This document shows positions 1 to 8,026 of a stretch of 64,000 bases of DNA, in pieces. Each line of letters opens with the position of its first letter. Positions within the stretch are counted from its first letter, which is position 1. The stretch comes from Bacteroidota bacterium (GTDB taxonomy: Bacteria > Bacteroidota > Bacteroidia > Sphingobacteriales > Sphingobacteriaceae), in the NCBI GenBank assembly GCA_023427985.1, contig JAEYZM010000014.1, positions 62,001-126,000 on the forward strand, written 5' to 3'. The notes under the pieces are model-generated. The model saw nothing but the letters and a program-made list of their open reading frames with translations. It had not been told where the DNA came from and searched no databases. Made by a program: the position numbers and the translations under genes.

Positions 1-597
1 ATAATGCTGGCTGCGGCCTTTGATTTTTTAGATGGACTATTGGCTCGCTTACTCAACTCCTATTCAGAATTGGGTAAGCAACTAGACTCATTAGCTGATA
101 TGGTTAGTTTCGGTTTATTGCCCGGTGTATTTGTATATCATATGCTATTAATGAGCTTAGAATCTAATGGTTTGCCTATAGAATTAGCTTATGTAGGCTT
201 TTTAATTACTGTATTTTCAGCATTACGTTTAGCCAAATTTAATATCGATACCAGACAAACGGAAAACTTCATAGGACTGGCAACTCCTGCCAATACCCTA
301 TTCTTCATTAGTTTGCCATTCTTAACAGAACAAGATACTGAAGCATTGATGTTTCTAACGCATCCATTGATTCTTATTTTTCTATGTCTAGGCTTTTCCT
401 ACTTACTTGTTTCAGAGATCTCTTTATTCTCTCTGAAATTCAAAAGTTTAGCTTGGGACAAAAATAATTTCAAGTACATTTTTCTTGCAATTTCTTTAAT
501 ACTAATAATATTATTTAAGTTTGCAGCAGTTCCGATGATCATCACAACATATATATTATTTTCGATCATCTTCAAGCAAAAGTTTAAAACAATATGA
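1..597 (+). CDS. pssA: CDP-diacylglycerol--serine O-phosphatidyltransferase, 5'-truncated by window edge
   Basis: This integral membrane enzyme makes phosphatidylserine from CDP-diacylglycerol and serine, the first step to phosphatidylethanolamine. The CDP-alcohol phosphatidyltransferase signature is at the very start of the visible protein: DG..AR, then eight residues, G...D...D (DGLLAR through GKQLDSLAD). Several hydrophobic segments follow. The reading frame is open to base 1, and the ATG at 4 sits inside the catalytic motif region, so the true start lies upstream and the first transmembrane part is missing here. The stop overlaps the purS start (ATGA), so the two genes are translationally coupled. 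Family assignment is firm; serine rather than another alcohol as substrate is inferred from the usual Bacteroidota family. Confidence 0.88.
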   Translation: MMLAAAFDFLDGLLARLLNSYSELGKQLDSLADMVSFGLLPGVFVYHMLLMSLESNGLPIELAYVGFLITVFSALRLAKFNIDTRQTENFIGLATPANTLFFISLPFLTEQDTEALMFLTHPLILIFLCLGFSYLLVSEISLFSLKFKSLAWDKNNFKYIFLAISLILIILFKFAAVPMIITTYILFSIIFKQKFKTI

Positions 598-845
598 AAT
601 TTCAAGCTGAAATCAATGTAATGCCTTTAAAAGAGATTTTAGATCCACAAGGTAAAGCAGTAACCGGTAGTATGAAAAATATTGGCTTACCGGAAATTCA
701 AAACGTTAGAATTGGTAAGCATATTACACTCGAATTGGAAGCCGCAAATGAATCAGAGGCAAAATCAAAAGTAGATCAAGCCTGCAAAAATTTATTGGCC
801 AATATGATCATGGAGTCTTACGACTTTGAAGTAAAAGCGATTTAG
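594..845 (+). CDS. purS: phosphoribosylformylglycinamidine synthase subunit PurS
   Basis: PurS is the small subunit of the three-part FGAM synthase (PurS-PurQ-PurL) of purine biosynthesis. At 83 aa it has the usual family length. The alpha/beta pattern is typical: MKFQAEINVMPLKEILDPQG, then a GLPEIQNVRIGKHI segment and the C-terminal NLLANMIMESYDFEV. The start ATG overlaps the pssA stop by four bases. A strong bidirectional terminator follows after 17 bases, so purS ends this transcript. purQ and purL are not in the window. Confidence 0.9.
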   Translation: MKFQAEINVMPLKEILDPQGKAVTGSMKNIGLPEIQNVRIGKHITLELEAANESEAKSKVDQACKNLLANMIMESYDFEVKAI

Positions 846-862
846 TTCAATACCATATATAT

Positions 863-895
863 AAAAAAAGCCAAGTAATAAACTTGGCTTTTTTT
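863..895. terminator. bidirectional intrinsic terminator between purS and the convergent secreted-protein operon
   Basis: An 8-bp stem (agccaagt/acttggct) with a 5-nt loop is flanked by an A-run on the left and a T-run on the right, so it can terminate both the plus-strand pssA-purS transcript and the minus-strand transcript ending at 912. Confidence 0.9.
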
Positions 896-911
896 ATATA
901 GAATAATCAGA

Positions 912-3299
912 TTACTGTACTATGAATTTGATTGTTTTCTCATCGGAACCGTTCGAGATTTTCACAAAATATATTCCTTTTCTCTCAAGGTTCAACTCAA
1001 TTTCTGATTGCATTTCAGTTAAATGTTTCGAAAACACTTTTTTACCTAATACATCAAAACATTCAAGGCTTGCGTTTGAATTTAATCTTTGGAATGCATA
1101 TGATAATTTAGATGTACCAGAACTTGGATTAGGATAAATAACAAACTCATAAATCGATTTATGAGCATCAATGCCAACAAAGTTCGCTGAGTCACTAATA
1201 AAAAACTTATCAAAACCAGCCTCAACTATGTGATCACTTGGAGTTTCAGCGGTTCTTACGATTAATTTCATAGAATTATTTAATGTAATTCTATTGTTTA
1301 ACGGTATTGTTTTAGATACCCAAGTTGCGTTATCATCTCTTCTTCCCCAAATTTTTTCTAAGACTATAGTATTAACACCATTTGTTAAACTAATAGTTAA
1401 TGTATCATTAGGCGTTGAACCACTAGATAAATTACTAAAATATCTTGAAAAATGGATGTGAGGATTTTTGTATGCGCTTAAATCTAAAGTTGGTGAACTT
1501 AGAATCACTTCACCATTATCGACATCACCAAATGTGGCTGGACCTGAAATGTTTTCAGTAATGAATGCATATTCACCAAAATCATTTTGATCATCCGAAT
1601 CCGGATTCGCAAGTGTATTATTCGATGTTGTTCTTACTGGTATACCTCTCACCCATCCACCGTTATCAGGATCTCCAGTTACAGTCCAATTGTTATTAAA
1701 CAAGAAATCATCGTAATACCCTTTAACTAATACCAAGTCAGGAACATCTGAGATCGATTGAATATTTATATGATCGATTTCTTTTGTAAAGTATCCAAAC
1801 TTCCCAATTCTAATCGTATAATCTCCAGCATAAAATGTAGGGATATTGATTGCACCATTATTATTGGATTTAAATTCATAAACATTACCTAAGCTATTGT
1901 TTTTGATATACACATCTACCGAAGGTATTGGATTTGCATTGCTATCTACGATTGTTTTTGATAGATTGAAATTTGGAATCGATACCAATTGTACGGTAAT
2001 ATTTGTTAATACTCCATTTTTAAGTTCAACCACAGTTGTGTCGTTGTAATACCCAAATAAAGATGTAACAAGCGTATATGTACCAGAATCTGCTGTACCA
2101 AATGCAAATGAACCGTCTAATTTAGAAAGTGTGTTTTTACTTGTATCTTCTAGTAAAATAAATCGAGCATTTGCCAATAAATTATTTGTATTTGAATTTC
2201 TTACTTCACCTTCCAAGTAGCAAGCTCTCTTATACGTTGGAGTTACCACATGCATACCATTATCAATGTCCGAAACTAAAATATTTCCAGAAGGTAAATA
2301 AGGATACACGCCCCAAGCACCAGAAAATCCAGGGCCCGAAGTTGGACTTGAGTCATAGTTCCCAATTTCAATTAAATTATGTGGTCGACCCGCATCGACC
2401 AAAGTAATCCCATCCGTGTAATAAGATGTCCATAAGAAATCATTATTAAACCCAGTTATACTCGAATCGTTCAATACATATGTATTATGAGCAATTGAAC
2501 CAGAATTATTATGTCTATAACGATCCAACTCTTTGATGTTATTAATATCACTTATATCGTACGAAGTCACAAAGGATGCATCAACCTCGTCTGTAGTATA
2601 CACCACTTTATTATTTGTAGACAACCAAGAATTATGAGTAAATGCACTAGGTGTTAATTGAGTATTAATTTCACGTGGATTTTGTGGATTTGTTGCATCA
2701 ATTATTACGAGTTCTCCTCTATAAATTTGACATGAATAAAGTGTATCGTTTTTTACAAAACCATCGTGAACATAACTATTCGAAACAGTACCTAAATAAT
2801 TAGGATTCCAAGGGTCCGATAATGAAAATATTTTTGCTCTACCCCCTTGTGAATTACCACCGTATAGATATAATTTATTATTGTCGATGTGTAAAGCGTG
2901 CACTTGATCAATTGCTCCAGCCATTGCACCATTCCCTGTATAGTTCTTATAATAAACGGTATCGGGTAAATGACTCATATCTACAATCGTTACGCCACCA
3001 CCACCTTCAGTAGTTACATATGCGTATTTACCTAAAGTTCTGATTTCTCTCCAAGCTGAACTTGCTCCTGGAATAGAAAATTTAATAAAAGGTGCAACTG
3101 GATTTGTCACATCTACAATTGAAAGATTGTTCCATGCTCCAGCTAAAGCATATTCTTTTCCGGTACTGTCTTTATAGCCCCAGATGTTTGATAAATTACT
3201 GTAGGGAATACTAGATCTGAAACTGATATTTTTGTTTTGAGCGCCTGCTCCTAAACTGGTTAAACCAATAATTGAGGCAAAAAGTAATTTTTTAAGCAT
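912..3299 (-). CDS. choice-of-anchor B family secreted protein with regulatory-like and jelly-roll domains, T9SS type A signal
   Basis: A 795-aa exported protein. A signal peptide (about residues 1-20, cleavage near AGAQ) is followed by a choice-of-anchor-B/LVIVD beta-propeller-like region (about 35-380) with repeated SIVDVTNP, TIVDMSHLP and VIIDATNPQNP motifs. Two carboxypeptidase-regulatory-like modules follow (about 385-535), then a MAM/jelly-roll-like module (about 540-710), and a C-terminal T9SS type A sorting domain (YPNPSSGTSKLSY ... GIYFVKIS ... KFIVQ). It should be exported through Sec and T9SS and anchored at, or released from, the cell surface. The upstream gene at 3308-4909 ends eight bases before this start and encodes a paralogue, so the two form an operon. 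Function beyond surface location is unknown. Confidence 0.85.
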   Translation of the reverse strand: MLKKLLFASIIGLTSLGAGAQNKNISFRSSIPYSNLSNIWGYKDSTGKEYALAGAWNNLSIVDVTNPVAPFIKFSIPGASSAWREIRTLGKYAYVTTEGGGGVTIVDMSHLPDTVYYKNYTGNGAMAGAIDQVHALHIDNNKLYLYGGNSQGGRAKIFSLSDPWNPNYLGTVSNSYVHDGFVKNDTLYSCQIYRGELVIIDATNPQNPREINTQLTPSAFTHNSWLSTNNKVVYTTDEVDASFVTSYDISDINNIKELDRYRHNNSGSIAHNTYVLNDSSITGFNNDFLWTSYYTDGITLVDAGRPHNLIEIGNYDSSPTSGPGFSGAWGVYPYLPSGNILVSDIDNGMHVVTPTYKRACYLEGEVRNSNTNNLLANARFILLEDTSKNTLSKLDGSFAFGTADSGTYTLVTSLFGYYNDTTVVELKNGVLTNITVQLVSIPNFNLSKTIVDSNANPIPSVDVYIKNNSLGNVYEFKSNNNGAINIPTFYAGDYTIRIGKFGYFTKEIDHINIQSISDVPDLVLVKGYYDDFLFNNNWTVTGDPDNGGWVRGIPVRTTSNNTLANPDSDDQNDFGEYAFITENISGPATFGDVDNGEVILSSPTLDLSAYKNPHIHFSRYFSNLSSGSTPNDTLTISLTNGVNTIVLEKIWGRRDDNATWVSKTIPLNNRITLNNSMKLIVRTAETPSDHIVEAGFDKFFISDSANFVGIDAHKSIYEFVIYPNPSSGTSKLSYAFQRLNSNASLECFDVLGKKVFSKHLTEMQSEIELNLERKGIYFVKISNGSDEKTIKFIVQ

Positions 3300-3307
3300 T
3301 GAGTTTT

Positions 3308-4909
3308 TTATTGTTTTATAATCTTAATTTGTTTTGAATATTCTGAAGTTTGTAATGTTATGAAATACATTCCAGGATTGATGTTCTTAAGTTCGATGGT
3401 ATTTATTCCGTTTTCTAAAGTTAATGTTTTAATCAAGCGTGCATTTATATCGGTAATGTATGCTGTAATTGTTTGACTCGACTTGTTATCAGCATAAATT
3501 AAATCGGAAAATGTATTCGGATAAATATTGATCGATTTGAATTTCTCATCTATCACAGATGTAGAAACGGCTTCTAATTCTACGTCTAGATTTACTGTTT
3601 GTGCCGATTGTAACATTACGTCAATTTCTTTGGATTGATATCCAGGTGCCGAAAATCTAAATCGTTGAATTCCTTGAAGTACAAAACCTGTTTTATAAGA
3701 GCCATCAATCTTTCCATTTTTTAGATAACCGTTTGTTAGTAACTGTACGCTAGCATTAGGAATAATAACACTGCTTACTTTATCTCGAACTACTCCTTCT
3801 AAATAAGAAGCTCTTGTATAATTGGGATCGTAAATAAACAAACCCTGTTCCATGTCTGAAACTAAAATATTCCCAGATGGCAAGAATGGATAAACTCCCC
3901 ATGCACCTTGGAAACCATCTCCTACTAAGGGTGTACAATCGAAATGGCCGACTTCTACTAAGTTATCTGGTTTAGTTGCATCCACTAAGGTAACACCTAC
4001 TGTATAATAGGACGTCCATACATAATCAGAATTATTCCCTGTTACGGTTGGATTATTTAATACATAAGTATTGTGTGGTATGGCCCGATTATTATTGGCA
4101 TGTTTGTAGCGGTCGAGTTCAATTATATTACCCGGATTACTTATGTCATAAGCTGCAACATAGGCATCTGCAACTTCATCTGTTGTGTATAAAATATTGT
4201 TATTACTAGATAGCCATGTATTATGTGTAAACTGATTAGGTGTTTGTTGGGTTGAAATTACGTTAGGCTGTTGTTTATTGGTAACATCGACAATACTAAA
4301 TGTACCACTGAAAATCTCACCCGTATACATTGTATTTCCTAAGACCGTTCCATCGTGAACATATTTTTCATTATAAGCACCTGCAACTACAGGATTCCAA
4401 GGATCCGAAATATTAACAATTAAGGCACCACCAAGAGAAAGCGGATTGTTTGAACCATAGAGATACATGTAATCTCCTTCTATGTGTAATGCATGTACAT
4501 TTCCGAAGAGTCCATTTGCACTCCATTGTTTGGTACGAATACTATCTGGTAGGTATTGCAAATCTACAATTGTAACACCAAAGTCTAGACCAGCAGCTTC
4601 TGTAGTGATGTATGCATAGTGACCATAGGTTCTTATTTCTCTCCAAGTAGATTGTGGACCAGGGACTTTAAACAATAGATTTGGTGATGAAGGTGTCGTT
4701 ACGTCGATTATTGCACATGCATCGTTTAATGTAGAAGAACCCGCACATCCTAATAGTGCATATTCCTTTCCGGCCTGTGCATAGCCCCAGATATTTGCAT
4801 ATCTATTGTTGCCAATACTCAATGCCCCTAGCTGAGTCATATTGTATGAACTCTGTGCAAATAAGCTGCCTGTAATTAGACAAAAAATCAAAGTAAAAAT
4901 TCTGTTCAT
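3308..4909 (-). CDS. choice-of-anchor B family secreted protein, T9SS type A signal (shorter paralogue)
   Basis: A 533-aa exported protein with signal peptide (cleavage near LFAQ), a choice-of-anchor-B/LVIVD region (about 20-375), one carboxypeptidase-regulatory-like module (about 378-450) and a type A sorting domain (NIYPNTFSDL ... INPGMYFITLQTS ... KIIKQ). It shares long blocks with the downstream gene, for example NIWGY, STWREIRT.G.YAY.TTE, LHI, YVHDG, FTHN.WLS.NN, YTTDEV and GAWGVYPFLPSGNILVSD. It therefore arose by tandem duplication, after which the downstream copy gained extra C-terminal modules or this one lost them. It is first in the two-gene minus-strand operon. Confidence 0.85.
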   Translation of the reverse strand: MNRIFTLIFCLITGSLFAQSSYNMTQLGALSIGNNRYANIWGYAQAGKEYALLGCAGSSTLNDACAIIDVTTPSSPNLLFKVPGPQSTWREIRTYGHYAYITTEAAGLDFGVTIVDLQYLPDSIRTKQWSANGLFGNVHALHIEGDYMYLYGSNNPLSLGGALIVNISDPWNPVVAGAYNEKYVHDGTVLGNTMYTGEIFSGTFSIVDVTNKQQPNVISTQQTPNQFTHNTWLSSNNNILYTTDEVADAYVAAYDISNPGNIIELDRYKHANNNRAIPHNTYVLNNPTVTGNNSDYVWTSYYTVGVTLVDATKPDNLVEVGHFDCTPLVGDGFQGAWGVYPFLPSGNILVSDMEQGLFIYDPNYTRASYLEGVVRDKVSSVIIPNASVQLLTNGYLKNGKIDGSYKTGFVLQGIQRFRFSAPGYQSKEIDVMLQSAQTVNLDVELEAVSTSVIDEKFKSINIYPNTFSDLIYADNKSSQTITAYITDINARLIKTLTLENGINTIELKNINPGMYFITLQTSEYSKQIKIIKQ

Positions 4910-4981
4910 AAGGGTTTTATTTGGGCATTTATAAGCAAAAATGACTCCAAAAAATCTAATAATGTACAGAATTGTATGTAA

Positions 4982-5353
4982 TTAATTTGATGCAGTAACA
5001 TTTGCCATTACTCGGTGCATTCGCAGTGTTAATTCATCTACTTTTACAGGTTTGATAATAAAATCGTCTGCCCCCATACCGATAGCAGTTTGGACTACTT
5101 CTACATCATCTAAGGCTGAAATGAGAATTACTGGTATTTTTTTGTTTTCAGCTTTGATTATCTCGAGCAATTCGAGCCCCGACATAAAAGGCATCATGAT
5201 GTCGGAAATCACCAAATCGGGTTTCTCCATTTTAATCATTTCAACCGCTTCACGTCCATCGGTTGTGCTAATTACTTCGTGATTATCTTTTTTTAATTGA
5301 ATCTCTATTAACTTAATAGACATTTCTTCATCATCAACAACTAATATTTTCAT
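4982..5353 (-). CDS. single-domain response regulator (CheY-like)
   Basis: A 123-aa receiver domain with no output domain. Acidic pocket D7/D8, phospho-acceptor D51 (VISDIMMP), switch S79 and conserved K101 (KP) are all present, so it should be phosphorylatable. It begins two bases after the stop of the HPt gene on the same strand. The pair therefore likely forms a phosphorelay segment served by a histidine kinase encoded elsewhere. Receiver-only proteins act by protein contact rather than DNA binding; the target is unknown. Confidence 0.9.
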   Translation of the reverse strand: MKILVVDDEEMSIKLIEIQLKKDNHEVISTTDGREAVEMIKMEKPDLVISDIMMPFMSGLELLEIIKAENKKIPVILISALDDVEVVQTAIGMGADDFIIKPVKVDELTLRMHRVMANVTASN

Positions 5354-5355
5354 AT

Positions 5356-5703
5356 CTAACTGATTTTCTGTTTAAATACTCGAATTACTTCTAACTCAGG
5401 CTGTGTAATATTTATTAAGTAATCGATCAACTCACCCAAAGTGTGCGTATCTATTTTATGTTTTGCACGTTGCTCTATTTCGATCAAAATTTTCTTCAAT
5501 TCCTCTAATCCTACATAGGCATAAGTTGCTTTTAATTTATGAGCATAAAATCCTATGGTATCCCAATCTTCTTCTTGCACCGATTTTCGAAGTATTTCTA
5601 AGGCTTCCGGAGTTCTGCTCAGAAAAATCTGTAACATTTCAAGAATGAATTGTTGATTTCCGCCCGAAACTTCCTCTAAATATTTTGTATTAAATTCTGG
5701 CAA
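5356..5703 (-). CDS. HPt (histidine phosphotransfer) domain protein
   Basis: A 115-aa all-helical protein with the HPt signature around H55 (YAHKLKATYAYVG), the site that accepts phosphate from, or passes it to, receiver domains. It is followed two bases later by a receiver-only response regulator. No kinase is adjacent, so it is a stand-alone phosphotransfer protein. The upstream neighbour folK is on the same strand with a 24-base gap. Confidence 0.85.
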   Translation of the reverse strand: MPEFNTKYLEEVSGGNQQFILEMLQIFLSRTPEALEILRKSVQEEDWDTIGFYAHKLKATYAYVGLEELKKILIEIEQRAKHKIDTHTLGELIDYLINITQPELEVIRVFKQKIS

Positions 5704-5727
5704 CTATATATACTTAATTATCTAAAA

Positions 5728-6204
5728 TTAACTTATTTTTTCGACTGATAAAACATCTTTGCAATTTTTAAGTAATTCTTGAATGTCAAAATGCAATATA
5801 GGATGCTTCCAATCTCCCGCTATTTCGGCACATGGCTCTAAAACAAATTTTCGGTCTTGCATATGAGGATGTGGCACACGCAATACATCGGTATTCATAA
5901 TTAAATTATCATATAGTATTATGTCGATGTCGATGCTACGCTCAGCCCATTTGCTAATCCTTTGTCGGCCCATACTAATCTCAATTTCTAGCAATGCTTT
6001 CATTAATTCTTCAGCTTCCAAATTACAATCTAATACTAGTGCTTGGTTCATAAAATCATTTTGATTCGTCTTGCCCCAAGCTGCTGTTTTATATAAAGAG
6101 GATTTGGATAGCACTTTACCTATGGACTGAATTTTTTGCACAGCAAGTTCTAATTGATATTTTGGATCTTGCATATTACTACCCAACATTAATAATGCCT
6201 TCAT
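5728..6204 (-). CDS. folK: 2-amino-4-hydroxy-6-hydroxymethyldihydropteridine diphosphokinase
   Basis: This folate-pathway enzyme transfers pyrophosphate from ATP to the hydroxymethylpterin before the dihydropteroate synthase step. At 158 aa it has the normal length. GSN at 8-10, the GRQR...W.ER.IDIDIILYD block at 80-99 with metal-binding D92 and D94, and PHP at 111-113 are present. It is divergent from sppA (52-base intergenic region), so both promoters must lie in or next to that spacer. thyA and folA, also folate-linked, lie 17 kb away. Confidence 0.92.
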   Translation of the reverse strand: MKALLMLGSNMQDPKYQLELAVQKIQSIGKVLSKSSLYKTAAWGKTNQNDFMNQALVLDCNLEAEELMKALLEIEISMGRQRISKWAERSIDIDIILYDNLIMNTDVLRVPHPHMQDRKFVLEPCAEIAGDWKHPILHFDIQELLKNCKDVLSVEKIS

Positions 6205-6256
6205 TGCGTAAAAATAAAGGGAAATAGTTATTATTGTATGTATAAATCATAAAAAG

Positions 6257-8026
6257 ATGAAGCAGTTTTTCAAATTCATGTTTGCCTCAATGATTGGAAC
6301 AATTTTATCCTTGTTTGTCATGAGCATTCTTTTATTCGCAATCCTTATTGGAATTGTTTCAAGTTCTAGTTCCGATCAAGAAATAAACATTTCTGAGAAT
6401 AGTATTTTAAGAATAAGTTTGTCAGAAAATATTTCGGAACGTACGGTAGACAACCCATTCGAAAATTATGATTTATTGAATCTCGAGAGTAATTCAACTT
6501 TAGGTTTAAAAGAAATTATTCAAAGCATAAAATATGCGGCTACCGATTCAAAAATTAAAGGCATCTACATCGACATAACTGGGACGAATGCTGGAATTAC
6601 TGCAGTTGAAGAGATTAGGAATGCTTTAATTGATTTTAAGAAGTCAGGAAAGTTTATTTATTCTTATTCCGAAATGTATACTCAAAAAGGATATTATTTG
6701 GCTTCTATTGCCGATAGTATTTATTTGAATCCATACGGATTATTAGAATTAAAAGGATTTAATGCGCAATACATGTTCTTCAAAGGAAGTTTTGAGAAAC
6801 TAGAAATTGAGCCTCAAATTCTTAGAGTAGGCACTTTTAAATCGGCCGTAGAGCCTTATATGTCGAGCTTCATGAGCGATTCCAATAAATTGCAGACTCG
6901 CACATTTTTAGGATCAATTTTTAATCATATGATTGGCAACATTGCTGATGCTCGAAAAATTGGAGTAGATACCGTAATGTCAATTGCAGTAGATTTAAAA
7001 GTTCGTAATGCATCGAATGCAGTTGAATATGGTTTGGCTGATCGTTTAGCTTATAAGGATCAGGTATTAGAACAGCTTAGAAAAGCAAGCAATCAATCGA
7101 GCATCAAAGATTTAAAATTTGTTGACTTAAGAAAATATTCGAAGCAAGCTAAGCCTGCAATAAGCACTGATAAAAATAAAATTGCTGTAATTTATGCAGT
7201 AGGTGAAATTGTAAGTGGGGAGGGTAATGATAATATTATAGGCTCAGAAAGAATTTCAAAAGCGATTCGCGATGCCCGACTTGATGAAAATGTAAAAGCA
7301 GTAGTTTTACGTGTTAATTCACCAGGTGGTTCTGCATTGGCATCGGATGTTATCTGGAGAGAAATGATACTGTGTAAAAAAGCAAAGCCTATTGTTGTAA
7401 GTATGGGGGATGTTGCTGCATCTGGCGGATATTACATCGCATGTGCTGCTGATGAAATAATTGCCGAACCTACTACCATCACTGGATCTATTGGTGTGTT
7501 CGGAATTTTATTTAATGCTCAGAATTTTTTCAAAAACAAATTAGGTATAACATTTGACCAAGTAAAGACTGGTAAGTATGCCGATTTAGGTGACTATACA
7601 AGAGCCTTAACGGAAGAAGAGCGCAGTATTATTCAAGCAGAAATTAACCGTATCTACGACGAATTCACAATGAAAGTAGCTGAAGGTAGAAATATGCCAA
7701 TTTCAAAAGTAAAGCAAATTGCAGAAGGACGTGTATGGAGTGGTGTTGATGCAAAAAGAATTGGATTAATAGATGGTTTTGGAAGTACTGATTCTGCAAT
7801 TGTCATTGCAGCAAAAAGAGCAAAATTGGATAGCTATAGAATTATTTCTTTGCCAGAGATAGAAGATCCATTCAAAAAAATCATGAAGAGCTTACAATCG
7901 GAAGCAAAATTATACATGGTTCCAGACGAATATAAGTCCTTATTACCCTATGCAAAAGTCTTAGATGAAATGAAGAATAATAAAGGAATTCAGATGCGTG
8001 CATTAAATATACCAGTAATCAATTAA
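6257..8026 (+). CDS. sppA: signal peptide peptidase SppA, long (67K) type
   Basis: A membrane-bound Ser/Lys protease that degrades cleaved signal peptides. At 589 aa it is the double-domain (E. coli-like) form. There is an N-terminal membrane anchor (about residues 10-35), a first S49 domain carrying the general-base K195 (RVGTFKSAVEPY), and a second S49 domain with nucleophile S389 (MGDVAASGGYYIA). Both catalytic residues are present. Its stop overlaps the start of the PolX-like gene (TAATG). Confidence 0.93.
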   Translation: MKQFFKFMFASMIGTILSLFVMSILLFAILIGIVSSSSSDQEINISENSILRISLSENISERTVDNPFENYDLLNLESNSTLGLKEIIQSIKYAATDSKIKGIYIDITGTNAGITAVEEIRNALIDFKKSGKFIYSYSEMYTQKGYYLASIADSIYLNPYGLLELKGFNAQYMFFKGSFEKLEIEPQILRVGTFKSAVEPYMSSFMSDSNKLQTRTFLGSIFNHMIGNIADARKIGVDTVMSIAVDLKVRNASNAVEYGLADRLAYKDQVLEQLRKASNQSSIKDLKFVDLRKYSKQAKPAISTDKNKIAVIYAVGEIVSGEGNDNIIGSERISKAIRDARLDENVKAVVLRVNSPGGSALASDVIWREMILCKKAKPIVVSMGDVAASGGYYIACAADEIIAEPTTITGSIGVFGILFNAQNFFKNKLGITFDQVKTGKYADLGDYTRALTEEERSIIQAEINRIYDEFTMKVAEGRNMPISKVKQIAEGRVWSGVDAKRIGLIDGFGSTDSAIVIAAKRAKLDSYRIISLPEIEDPFKKIMKSLQSEAKLYMVPDEYKSLLPYAKVLDEMKNNKGIQMRALNIPVIN

